From Actinomycetota bacterium (GTDB lineage: Bacteria; Actinomycetota; Actinomycetes; Nanopelagicales; Nanopelagicaceae): a stretch of DNA of 64,000 nt. Shown piece after piece: positions 57,806 to 64,000 of this stretch (the stretch's first letter is position 1; every line of letters starts with the position of its first letter). The notes under the pieces were generated by a model, which worked only from the letters and a program-made list of their open reading frames with translations, searched no databases and was not told the origin of the DNA. Made by a program: the position numbers and the translations under genes. The stretch is taken from positions 78,135 through 142,134 of the forward strand of contig VGBW01000003.1 in NCBI GenBank assembly GCA_016870365.1, written 5' to 3'.

Positions 57806-58684
57806 ATGAGCAAGCCGATTAAGCGCCAAGGCGGCAGTCGCACCATTCCAAAGTGGGAATTAGGTTCACGGGCGCGTGGATTTGGCGATGTGCGCTATGA
57901 GACAGCAGAAGGCATGGCGAAGATAACAATCGATCGCCCCCATGTTCGTAATGCATTTCGCCCAGAGACGTTATTTGAATTAGAGCGGGCATTCACCTTT
58001 GCAAGAGATGATGAAAAAGTCGGCGTAATAATCTTAACCGGCCAAGGAGATGAAGCCTTCTGCTCTGGAGGAGATATCTCAGTTCGTGGCGATGATGGAT
58101 ATATTGGAAGTGATGAAGTTGGCAAAAAGGGAATTGGCCGACTAAATGCTTTGGATCTTCAGGTGCAGATTCGTCGCACTCCAAAACCAGTGATAGCAAT
58201 GGTTGCGGGATGGGCAATTGGTGGTGGCCATGTACTCCATGTTGTCTGTGACATCACCATTGCTGCAGAGAACGCTAAGTTTGGTCAAACAGGCCCTATG
58301 GTCGGATCTTTTGATGGTGGCTATGGGGCAGGGTTGCTAGCAAGACATGTGGGCCAGAAAAAAGCGCGAGAGATCTGGTTTATGTGCCGACAATACGATG
58401 CGAAAGAAGCGCTCGACATGGGGCTGGTTAATACCGTTGTCCCAGTTAACGAGTTAGAGGCTGAAACTGTCTCTTGGGCAAGAGAGATGTTGCGCCACTC
58501 ACCTATGGCACTTCGCCTACTAAAGGCCGGCCTTAATGCCGCCGATGACGGACTTGCAGGGGTTCAACAATTAGCGGGAGATGCCACGTTGCTCTTCTAT
58601 TTGACCCAAGAAGGTCAAGAAGGTCGGGATGCCTATAAAGAAAAGCGTGAACCTGACTTTGATAAGTTCCCTAAACGTCCTTAA
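57806..58684 (+). CDS. menB: 1,4-dihydroxy-2-naphthoyl-CoA synthase
   Basis: Closes the second ring of menaquinone from OSB-CoA. Crotonase-fold protein of 292 aa: [16 protein letters not shown] near residues 49-64, oxyanion-hole loops [15 protein letters not shown] near 88-102 and [16 protein letters not shown], and [13 protein letters not shown] near 160-172 with the catalytic Asp. C-terminal [14 protein letters not shown] is the family ending. The ATG at 57806 is chosen over the upstream frame that would read through menE. Confidence 0.96.
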   Translation: MSKPIKRQGGSRTIPKWELGSRARGFGDVRYETAEGMAKITIDRPHVRNAFRPETLFELERAFTFARDDEKVGVIILTGQGDEAFCSGGDISVRGDDGYIGSDEVGKKGIGRLNALDLQVQIRRTPKPVIAMVAGWAIGGGHVLHVVCDITIAAENAKFGQTGPMVGSFDGGYGAGLLARHVGQKKAREIWFMCRQYDAKEALDMGLVNTVVPVNELEAETVSWAREMLRHSPMALRLLKAGLNAADDGLAGVQQLAGDATLLFYLTQEGQEGRDAYKEKREPDFDKFPKRP

Positions 58685-58687
58685 GTT

Positions 58688-59665
58688 ATGTCACTAACGC
58701 TCAGGGAGGCCTTAGCCTCACTTAGAGTTGTAGCAATTCCCATGCGAACGAAATTTCGCTCTCTCGATCTTCGCGAAACTGCGCTAATAAAGGGCGAATA
58801 TGGCTGGGGAGAGTTCGCGCCTTTCATTGAGTATTCAGATCAAGAATCACTGCCTTGGCTAGAAAGTGCTATTGAGGCAACAGATGGACCACTATCTGCG
58901 GCGCTTCGAGAGTCAATCCCAATCAATGCCACCATCCCAGCATCAAATGATGAGGCAGAGATTGCCGAGATTATCTCTTGGTATAGCGGAGTTAATACCG
59001 TGAAAATAAAAGTCGGCGGATCAATTGGTGAGGATCTAGTAAGGATTGCCAGGGTTAGAAGTCATCTACCAAAGGCTAAGATCAGAATTGATGTTAATGG
59101 CTCCTGGAGCGTTAATGAAGCAGCACTTAACATCAGGACTATTTACGGCGAGGCAACAGGTGAGTTTCTAGAATATGTAGAGCAACCAGTTGCAACCCTT
59201 GACGAACTCAAAGAATTAAAGAGCCTTCTCTTAGTTGATGTAAAAATAGCTGGAGATGAGATCTTAAGAAAAGCCAAAGATCCCTTTGCTATTGACCTTG
59301 ATGGCGCCATTGATGTGTTGATGTTAAAGGTTTCACCTCTTGGTGGAATTAATAGAGCAAGGGATTTAGCAAGCCATCATGAATTGCCAGTTGTAGTATC
59401 AAGTGCCCTTGAGTCAGCCGTTGGTATTTCTTATGGCTTAGCCCTGGCGGCAAGACTTCCCAAATTGGATTATGCCTGCGGCCTTGGAACCAGCGCCCTG
59501 TTTGCTCAAGACATTAGCGATATTCCAATTTCAGATGGCGTGATAAGAGCTACTAATTATCCGATTGATCTAGATCGGCTCGAAAGATATGAAATGAGGG
59601 GTGAGCGTCTAGAGTGGTGGCGCAATAGAATCACCAGAGTGTGGAATTTGAGGCGCCCAGCATGA
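58688..59665 (+). CDS. menC: o-Succinylbenzoate synthase
   Basis: Enolase-superfamily dehydratase making OSB. The 325-aa protein has the catalytic Lys in TVKIKVGGS near residues 99-107, metal ligands Asp in RIDVNGSW near 135 and Glu in YVEQPVATLDEL, then AGDEILR and a second Lys in DVLMLKVSPLGG. Length equals the mycobacterial enzyme. Three bases after menB; overlaps menD by 4 nt (ATGA). Confidence 0.94.
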   Translation: MSLTLREALASLRVVAIPMRTKFRSLDLRETALIKGEYGWGEFAPFIEYSDQESLPWLESAIEATDGPLSAALRESIPINATIPASNDEAEIAEIISWYSGVNTVKIKVGGSIGEDLVRIARVRSHLPKAKIRIDVNGSWSVNEAALNIRTIYGEATGEFLEYVEQPVATLDELKELKSLLLVDVKIAGDEILRKAKDPFAIDLDGAIDVLMLKVSPLGGINRARDLASHHELPVVVSSALESAVGISYGLALAARLPKLDYACGLGTSALFAQDISDIPISDGVIRATNYPIDLDRLERYEMRGERLEWWRNRITRVWNLRRPA

Positions 59666-61236
59666 GTAATTCAACAAATCTGGCCCGAAGCATAGTTCGA
59701 CAATTAATTGAATTAGGGATCCAGGACGTTGTTCTCTCTTCAGGGTCTCGGAATGCACCACTTTCCATTGCGCTCTATGAAGCAGCGGAAAAGGGCTTGA
59801 TAAAGCTTCATGTTCGCCTCGATGAGAGAGGCGCAGCCTTCTTTGCTCTTGGAATTTCAAAGGCCAGCTCTAGATATGTCCCAGTGGTATGCACAAGTGG
59901 AACGGCGGTAGCTAACTACTATCCAGCGCTTCTAGAGGCTCATCACAGCAACATCAATTTGTTGCTATTAACGGCAGATAGACCAGCACGCCTTCGAAAA
60001 ACTGGCTCAAATCAAACAACGGATCAGAGCAATATCTTCGGCAGCTTTGTCAGAGCAAGTTTTGACACGACCGAGAACTTGGATGTCTCAACGTGTCTAA
60101 GTGTTCAGGGACCAGTCCATATAAATCTACAATTTGATGAGCCACTACTTGAGGAGAATGACTCCGATTGGCTCTCTGGGGTGAGAATTAGGCAACTAGA
60201 AAGGCCTAACCCAAAGGCTATAGACATAAACATCGAATCAAGGAGATCCCTGGTAATAGTCGGCCATGATCGAGCTGGATTTAGCGTGGCTGAGATTGAA
60301 TCATTTGCCAGCAATCTGGCAGCCCCAATAATTGCTGAAGACCCTCTCGTCTTTGAAGGTGCTATTGCGCATGGGTCAATTGTTTTGTCTGATGAAAGGG
60401 CAAGAAGAGAGTTAGCAGCAGATCACGTATTTGTAATTGGCAGAACCACGCTTTCTAGAAACATAAACTCTTATGTTCAAGGGGCAAAGAGGGCAATTGT
60501 TATTGACCCTCGTACAGAAAAGATTGATACTTCTAGAACTTCAGATGAAATCTATATCCAGATTCCGCAATTGAAAAAGCCAGTGGAGATTGACCAAAGC
60601 TGGCATGATTTATGGAAGAAATATGAAGCACTCGCAGCCATCTCCCTTTCGGTTCTTCCGGATTGGTCAGAGGCAGAGCTAGCTGCAATGGTTGCCGAGC
60701 AGCTCGAGAGCGATACTGCGCTATTTATTTCATCATCTAGGCCGGTGAGAGATTTGGAAAGTTTTGCAGTTCCACGCTCCGGGCTCATCACCTATGCCAA
60801 CCGCGGACTTGCAGGAATTGATGGCAACATCTCAACAGCGCTTGGCATTGCATCGCAACATAGCCGGAGCTATGCAGTCATTGGAGACTTAGCATTTCTC
60901 CATGACGTTTCAGCTTTAGCTAGTCCAACAAAAGACAATCTAACGATTATCGTTGTCGATAATGATGGTGGTGGGATCTTCTCAACCCTCGGACAAAGGG
61001 GCAGCAAAGGATTTGAAACGATATTTGGAACACCGCATGGAATTGATATAACAAGCGTAGTTACGGGCTTTGGAATATCCTGTCAGCAAATCAGTAGCGC
61101 CAAAGAGCTTCATATTGCCTTACAACAGATTTACGCTGGGCTCCATGTGATTGTGGCCAAGATGCCTGATAGAGATGCAAACGCGGACTCGATTGCGGCG
61201 GTACTGAAGAAATATAGTCAGTTAGTGCTTCTCTAG
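59662..61236 (+). CDS. menD: SEPHCHC synthase (MenD)
   Basis: ThDP-dependent enzyme joining isochorismate and 2-oxoglutarate. The 524-aa protein has the N-terminal glutamate region LSSGSRNAPLSIALYE near residues 31-46 and DERGAAFFALGISKAS, then RPARLRKTGSNQTTDQ. The C-terminal ThDP/Mg motif is GDLAFLHDVSAL...VVDNDGGGIFSTLGQ near 415-450. Start ATG 59662 overlaps the menC stop; the upstream in-frame GTG would add only 7 residues. Convergent with menF, 15-nt overlap. Confidence 0.95.
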   Translation: MSNSTNLARSIVRQLIELGIQDVVLSSGSRNAPLSIALYEAAEKGLIKLHVRLDERGAAFFALGISKASSRYVPVVCTSGTAVANYYPALLEAHHSNINLLLLTADRPARLRKTGSNQTTDQSNIFGSFVRASFDTTENLDVSTCLSVQGPVHINLQFDEPLLEENDSDWLSGVRIRQLERPNPKAIDINIESRRSLVIVGHDRAGFSVAEIESFASNLAAPIIAEDPLVFEGAIAHGSIVLSDERARRELAADHVFVIGRTTLSRNINSYVQGAKRAIVIDPRTEKIDTSRTSDEIYIQIPQLKKPVEIDQSWHDLWKKYEALAAISLSVLPDWSEAELAAMVAEQLESDTALFISSSRPVRDLESFAVPRSGLITYANRGLAGIDGNISTALGIASQHSRSYAVIGDLAFLHDVSALASPTKDNLTIIVVDNDGGGIFSTLGQRGSKGFETIFGTPHGIDITSVVTGFGISCQQISSAKELHIALQQIYAGLHVIVAKMPDRDANADSIAAVLKKYSQLVLL

Positions 61237-62454
61237 GGCAGAGCGCATGGGCAGTAGCTTTGCCTGGCTCTCTGCATATTCACGCTCGGGATCTGATCCT
61301 GCGACAATTCCACAACCGGCATAAATTCGAATTGATTTAGAATCACTTGAAATCTGCCCACAACGCAGTGCAATTGCCAATTCACCATCGCCCTTGCTAT
61401 CAATCCATCCAACAGGGCCGGCATAGCGACCTCGGGAGATGCCCTCAATCTCATCAATAGCGCGCTTTGCTAGATCCCTTGGAGTTCCACAAACTGCAGC
61501 TGATGGGTGCAATCTGGAAGCAAGGTCAAAAATATCGGCAGGGTTTGCTGAATCGGATAAGACTGCTGTGACATCGGTGGCTAGATGCATCACATTTGAG
61601 AGATGAAGAACAAATGGTGTCTCAGGAACATTAGTTGAGCGACATAGCGGGCTTAGCGCATCAGCTACTGACTGAACTGCATACTCATGCTCCTCCAGAT
61701 CCTTGGAAGAACGAGCGAGGGAACCAGCAAGAGCTAGGTCCCGCTCATCATCGCCAGTCTTTCTAATCGTTCCTGCCAGAACCCTGGAGGTTATTAGCGA
61801 TTTACTTAAACGCACTAATAGCTCTGGAGTTGCTCCAACTAGGCCATGATTGGAATAAACCCAAGTTGAGGGGAACTCCTTGGCCAAGAGCCTTAAGAGC
61901 CTTCTGGTATCTATGTTTTCTTGGCTCTTTCCGGTAAGAAAACGGGCAAGTACGACTTTATCTAATCCCTCATCTCTAATTTTGCCAATAGCAAGTGCTA
62001 CTCGCTCTCTCCAGATATCTCCATTACTGCCGCTCCAAGCGATATCTAGTGGCCTTGCTCCGTCCTCTCTTCTCTCCAGCTTCGGTTGTGAAGTATCCCC
62101 AATCCAGGTAATCCAAGATCTGCCATTTGATTGACCTACTACAACCTTAGGGATGACTAATATGGAATCCTCTGCTTCATCGAATGAGAATGATGTGAAG
62201 AGAATCGGTCCACTGCCAGAACCATGGGCGTTGTTAGCAATATTTAGGCCATTTATCTCACCTCTCCACCAAGAGCGAGCATCTTCAAAACGATTAGAGC
62301 CTTTAACAGTATGTGATTTATATACTCCAAAACCAATTAACCCATCCCCGCCTCTAATCCAGGAACTAATCTGATCATCTTTGATATCGGCAATGGCGAT
62401 ATCAAGAAGTTCGGGGTGTTCCCCTAATAACTCGGTGGTGGCAGAGATAGACAC
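61222..62454 (-). CDS. menF: Isochorismate synthase
   Basis: Converts chorismate to isochorismate, the entry step of menaquinone synthesis. Chorismate-binding fold, 410 aa: KVVLARFLTGKS near residues 165-176, VGATPELLVRLSKSLITSRVLAGTIRKT near 207-234, HPSAAVCGTPRDLAKRAIDEIEGISRGRYAGPVGW near 316-350 and a final RIYAGCGIVAGSDPEREYAES with Mg-ligand Glu. Start GTG 62454. Some relatives act in siderophore or salicylate synthesis, but the men context decides. Confidence 0.93.
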   Translation of the reverse strand: MSISATTELLGEHPELLDIAIADIKDDQISSWIRGGDGLIGFGVYKSHTVKGSNRFEDARSWWRGEINGLNIANNAHGSGSGPILFTSFSFDEAEDSILVIPKVVVGQSNGRSWITWIGDTSQPKLERREDGARPLDIAWSGSNGDIWRERVALAIGKIRDEGLDKVVLARFLTGKSQENIDTRRLLRLLAKEFPSTWVYSNHGLVGATPELLVRLSKSLITSRVLAGTIRKTGDDERDLALAGSLARSSKDLEEHEYAVQSVADALSPLCRSTNVPETPFVLHLSNVMHLATDVTAVLSDSANPADIFDLASRLHPSAAVCGTPRDLAKRAIDEIEGISRGRYAGPVGWIDSKGDGELAIALRCGQISSDSKSIRIYAGCGIVAGSDPEREYAESQAKLLPMRSALEKH

Positions 62455-62505
62455 GGGGCTCCATTCAACTTGTGGAGTTAGCCTAGCGGTAGGGATGATA
62501 GGTAA

Positions 62506-63201
62506 GTGAGTCGAGCAGATTTGAGCAAGGACCCGGAGGAAGTTGCTGCCATGTTTGATGGGGTAGCTCGTCGCTATGACTTATTTAACGATTTGCTTAG
62601 CTTAGGTGCCACTAGACGATGGCGAAGAAGTGCGCGGAAGATCATTGATCCCAAACCAGGTATGAAGATTCTTGATATAGCAGCTGGCCCTGGGTCATCT
62701 AGTGAACCGCTCTACAAGGCCGGAGCTGATGTCACCTCACTTGATTTTTCAAGAGGAATGTTAGAACAGGGAAGAAGAGTTCGACCCTATTTGAAATTTG
62801 TTCGAGGCGATGCACTAAATCTTCCATTTGATGAAAACACCTTTGATCTGACAACAATTTCATTTGGCCTTAGAAACACCAGAGATCATAAGAAAGCTCT
62901 GAGCGAGGCCCTAAGGGTTACCAAACCTGGGGGGAGGATCGTGGTAGTTGAGTTCTCAGCTCCTACCTTCAAACCATTTCGCATCCTCTATATGAATTAC
63001 CTAATGAAAGCTTTACCGAAATTATCCAGATCAGGGGCATCGAACCCTGCTGCATACGCCTATCTTGCAGAGTCGATCCGCGCCTGGCCCAAGCAGGGCG
63101 AGCTATCTAGCGATATGCAGGCGGTAGGGTGGGAAAATTCATCATGGATTAACCTCACTGGGGGAGTTGTGGCAGTTCACACAGCCTTTAAGGGCTCTTA
63201 G
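62506..63201 (+). CDS. ubiE: Demethylmenaquinone methyltransferase
   Basis: SAM-dependent last step of menaquinone synthesis (also called MenG/MenH). The 231-aa protein has the family opening VAAMFDGVARRYDLFNDLLSLG near residues 12-33, the SAM loop ILDIAAGPGSSSEPL near 54-68, FDLTTISFGLRNTRDHKKALSEALRVTKPGG near 106-136 and VVVEFS. Start GTG 62506. It closes the men cluster and precedes nuoA by 40 nt, tying quinone supply to Complex I. Confidence 0.95.
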   Translation: MSRADLSKDPEEVAAMFDGVARRYDLFNDLLSLGATRRWRRSARKIIDPKPGMKILDIAAGPGSSSEPLYKAGADVTSLDFSRGMLEQGRRVRPYLKFVRGDALNLPFDENTFDLTTISFGLRNTRDHKKALSEALRVTKPGGRIVVVEFSAPTFKPFRILYMNYLMKALPKLSRSGASNPAAYAYLAESIRAWPKQGELSSDMQAVGWENSSWINLTGGVVAVHTAFKGS

Positions 63202-63227
63202 ATTTCTCTGAATTTCTAGGGCTCACC

Positions 63228-63233
63228 TAAGAT
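63228..63233 (+). promoter_or_regulatory. Putative -10 for the nuo operon
   Basis: TAAGAT, 8 nt before the nuoA GTG at 63242; a leaderless or nearly leaderless start is implied. Confidence 0.35.
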
Positions 63234-63241
63234 TTGGCTCT

Positions 63242-63604
63242 GTGAGCAACCCCTACCTACCAATCATCGTAATCGGAGCGATTGGATTTGGATTCGCAAT
63301 CTTTTCGGTGGTAGCCGGAGCTCTGACAGGACCGAGGCGATATAACCGAGCAAAGCTAGATGCTTATGAATGCGGAATTGAACCAAGTCCACAGGCTCAA
63401 GGCGGCGGACGCTTTCCAGTCAAGTACTTTCTAACAGCAATGCTCTTCATTATCTTTGATATCGAAATTGTTTTCCTCTATCCCTGGGCTGTTGCCTACG
63501 ATCAGCTAGCGCTATTTGGTCTGATTGAGATGGTTATTTTTATCGCAACGGTATTTGTGGCCTATACCTACGTCTGGCGTCGTGGCGGATTGGAATGGGA
63601 TTGA
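63242..63604 (+). CDS. nuoA: NADH-quinone oxidoreductase subunit A
   Basis: Small membrane subunit of Complex I (120 aa, three helices). Visible are [42 protein letters not shown] in pieces: ECGIEP near residue 42 and [12 protein letters not shown] near 75-86, the diagnostic subunit A loop and helix. Start GTG 63242. nuoB starts 4 nt later. Confidence 0.96.
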   Translation: MSNPYLPIIVIGAIGFGFAIFSVVAGALTGPRRYNRAKLDAYECGIEPSPQAQGGGRFPVKYFLTAMLFIIFDIEIVFLYPWAVAYDQLALFGLIEMVIFIATVFVAYTYVWRRGGLEWD

Positions 63605-63608
63605 TCAG

Positions 63609-64000
63609 ATGGGCCTAGAGGAGAAACTACCTTCCGGTTTCCTACTAACTACGGTGGAAAAGCTTGCCGGATACATGCGCAAGAACTCGCTCTGGCCTGC
63701 AACTTTCGGTCTTGCCTGCTGCGCCATTGAGATGATGGCCATTGGCTCTGCCTCGAAATATGACATCTCTCGCTTTGGTATGGAAGTTTTTCGTGCTTCA
63801 CCAAGACAGGCAGATCTAATGATTGTGGCCGGTCGAGTATCAAACAAGATGGCTCCAGTGGTTAGACAGATCTATGACCAGATGCTCGCTCCCAAGTGGG
63901 TTCTATCGATGGGAGCTTGCGCCTCATCTGGTGGCATGTTCAATAATTATGCAATCGTCCAAGGCGTTGATCACATAATTCCTGTTGATATTTACCTGCC
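63609..64000 (+). CDS. nuoB: NADH-quinone oxidoreductase subunit B (partial)
   Basis: Carries the terminal iron-sulfur cluster N2 of Complex I. The first ~130 codons are present: [11 protein letters not shown] near residues 34-44 with the tandem cysteines, [26 protein letters not shown] near 58-83 and [19 protein letters not shown] near 101-119 with a further cluster Cys. The final conserved Cys region lies beyond the window. Second gene of the nuo operon. Confidence 0.96.
   Translation, partial: MGLEEKLPSGFLLTTVEKLAGYMRKNSLWPATFGLACCAIEMMAIGSASKYDISRFGMEVFRASPRQADLMIVAGRVSNKMAPVVRQIYDQMLAPKWVLSMGACASSGGMFNNYAIVQGVDHIIPVDIYL

Noticed and set aside
1..64000. CRISPR arrays, insertion sequences, prophage or toxin-antitoxin and defence modules
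   Set aside because: No regularly spaced direct repeats with unique spacers, no transposase, integrase, phage structural or restriction genes were seen; the only short repeat array is the one upstream of dnaB.

Overview
The window reads as the chromosome of a small-genome, gene-dense actinobacterium. Base composition is in the mid-40s percent GC by eye. Gene order repeatedly matches Mycobacterium and Streptomyces: trx-trxB-murJ-DUF6049-NUDIX-cca; DUF5318-ponA-GT87-rpsF-ssb-rpsR-rplI-dnaB; tRNA-Gly/dcd; dnaK-grpE-dnaJ-hspR; topA-(MFS)tmk-holB; proC-bS22; a phosphoglycerate-mutase-like gene-tlpA-ccdA-resB-ccsB; menA/E/B/C/D/F-ubiE; nuoAB. Composition, streamlining and these families fit a freshwater acI-type (Nanopelagicales-like) actinobacterium, but that assignment is inference because no rRNA gene is present.

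Layout. 1-7.3 kb: redox (trxA partial, trxB), peptidoglycan lipid flippase (murJ), DUF6049, NUDIX, CCA-adding enzyme and an MFS protein; this block normally lies beside oriC. 7.3-14.4 kb: DUF5318, ponA, a GT87 membrane glycosyltransferase, the rpsF-ssb-rpsR-rplI operon, then dnaB preceded by four copies of TTACCCACA. 14.4-20.7 kb: beta-carbonic anhydrase, EamA exporter, acyl-CoA dehydrogenase, tRNA-Gly(CCC), dcd, lemA-htpX, TauE. 20.6-25.7 kb: cysNC-cysD sulfate activation and an OmpR-type two-component system. 25.7-30.6 kb: the HspR-controlled chaperone operon, pyrE, DedA. 30.7-39.7 kb: H+-pyrophosphatase, topA, the MFS-thymidylate kinase fusion, holB, a VOC protein, tRNA-Thr(CGU). 39.7-44.5 kb: proC, the 32-aa ribosomal protein bS22, a large secreted metalloprotease, an orphan 105-aa gene, a decayed gene and a glutaredoxin. 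44.5-50.2 kb: XPB helicase and its partner protein with an M20 peptidase between them, then a HAD phosphatase. 50.3-54.5 kb: System II cytochrome c maturation. 54.5-55.6 kb: a GNAT gene, a tRNA-like relic and a frameshifted GNAT. 55.6-63.2 kb: an almost complete menaquinone pathway; 63.2 kb to the end: start of the Complex I operon. The cytochrome c, menaquinone and nuo genes together form a respiratory block.

Four themes stand out. (1) About half of the operon heads have a TANNNT hexamer 6-8 nt before the start codon, which predicts widespread leaderless transcription. (2) Nearly every convergent gene pair overlaps by 4-32 nt, and only one convincing stem-loop terminator is visible. (3) Against this streamlined background there are two decaying loci (43.4-44.2 kb and 55.05-55.62 kb). 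(4) Two regulatory regions are notable: the TTACCCACA array before dnaB and two tandem HAIR-like operators before dnaK. I found no CRISPR array, insertion sequence, prophage or defence cluster.
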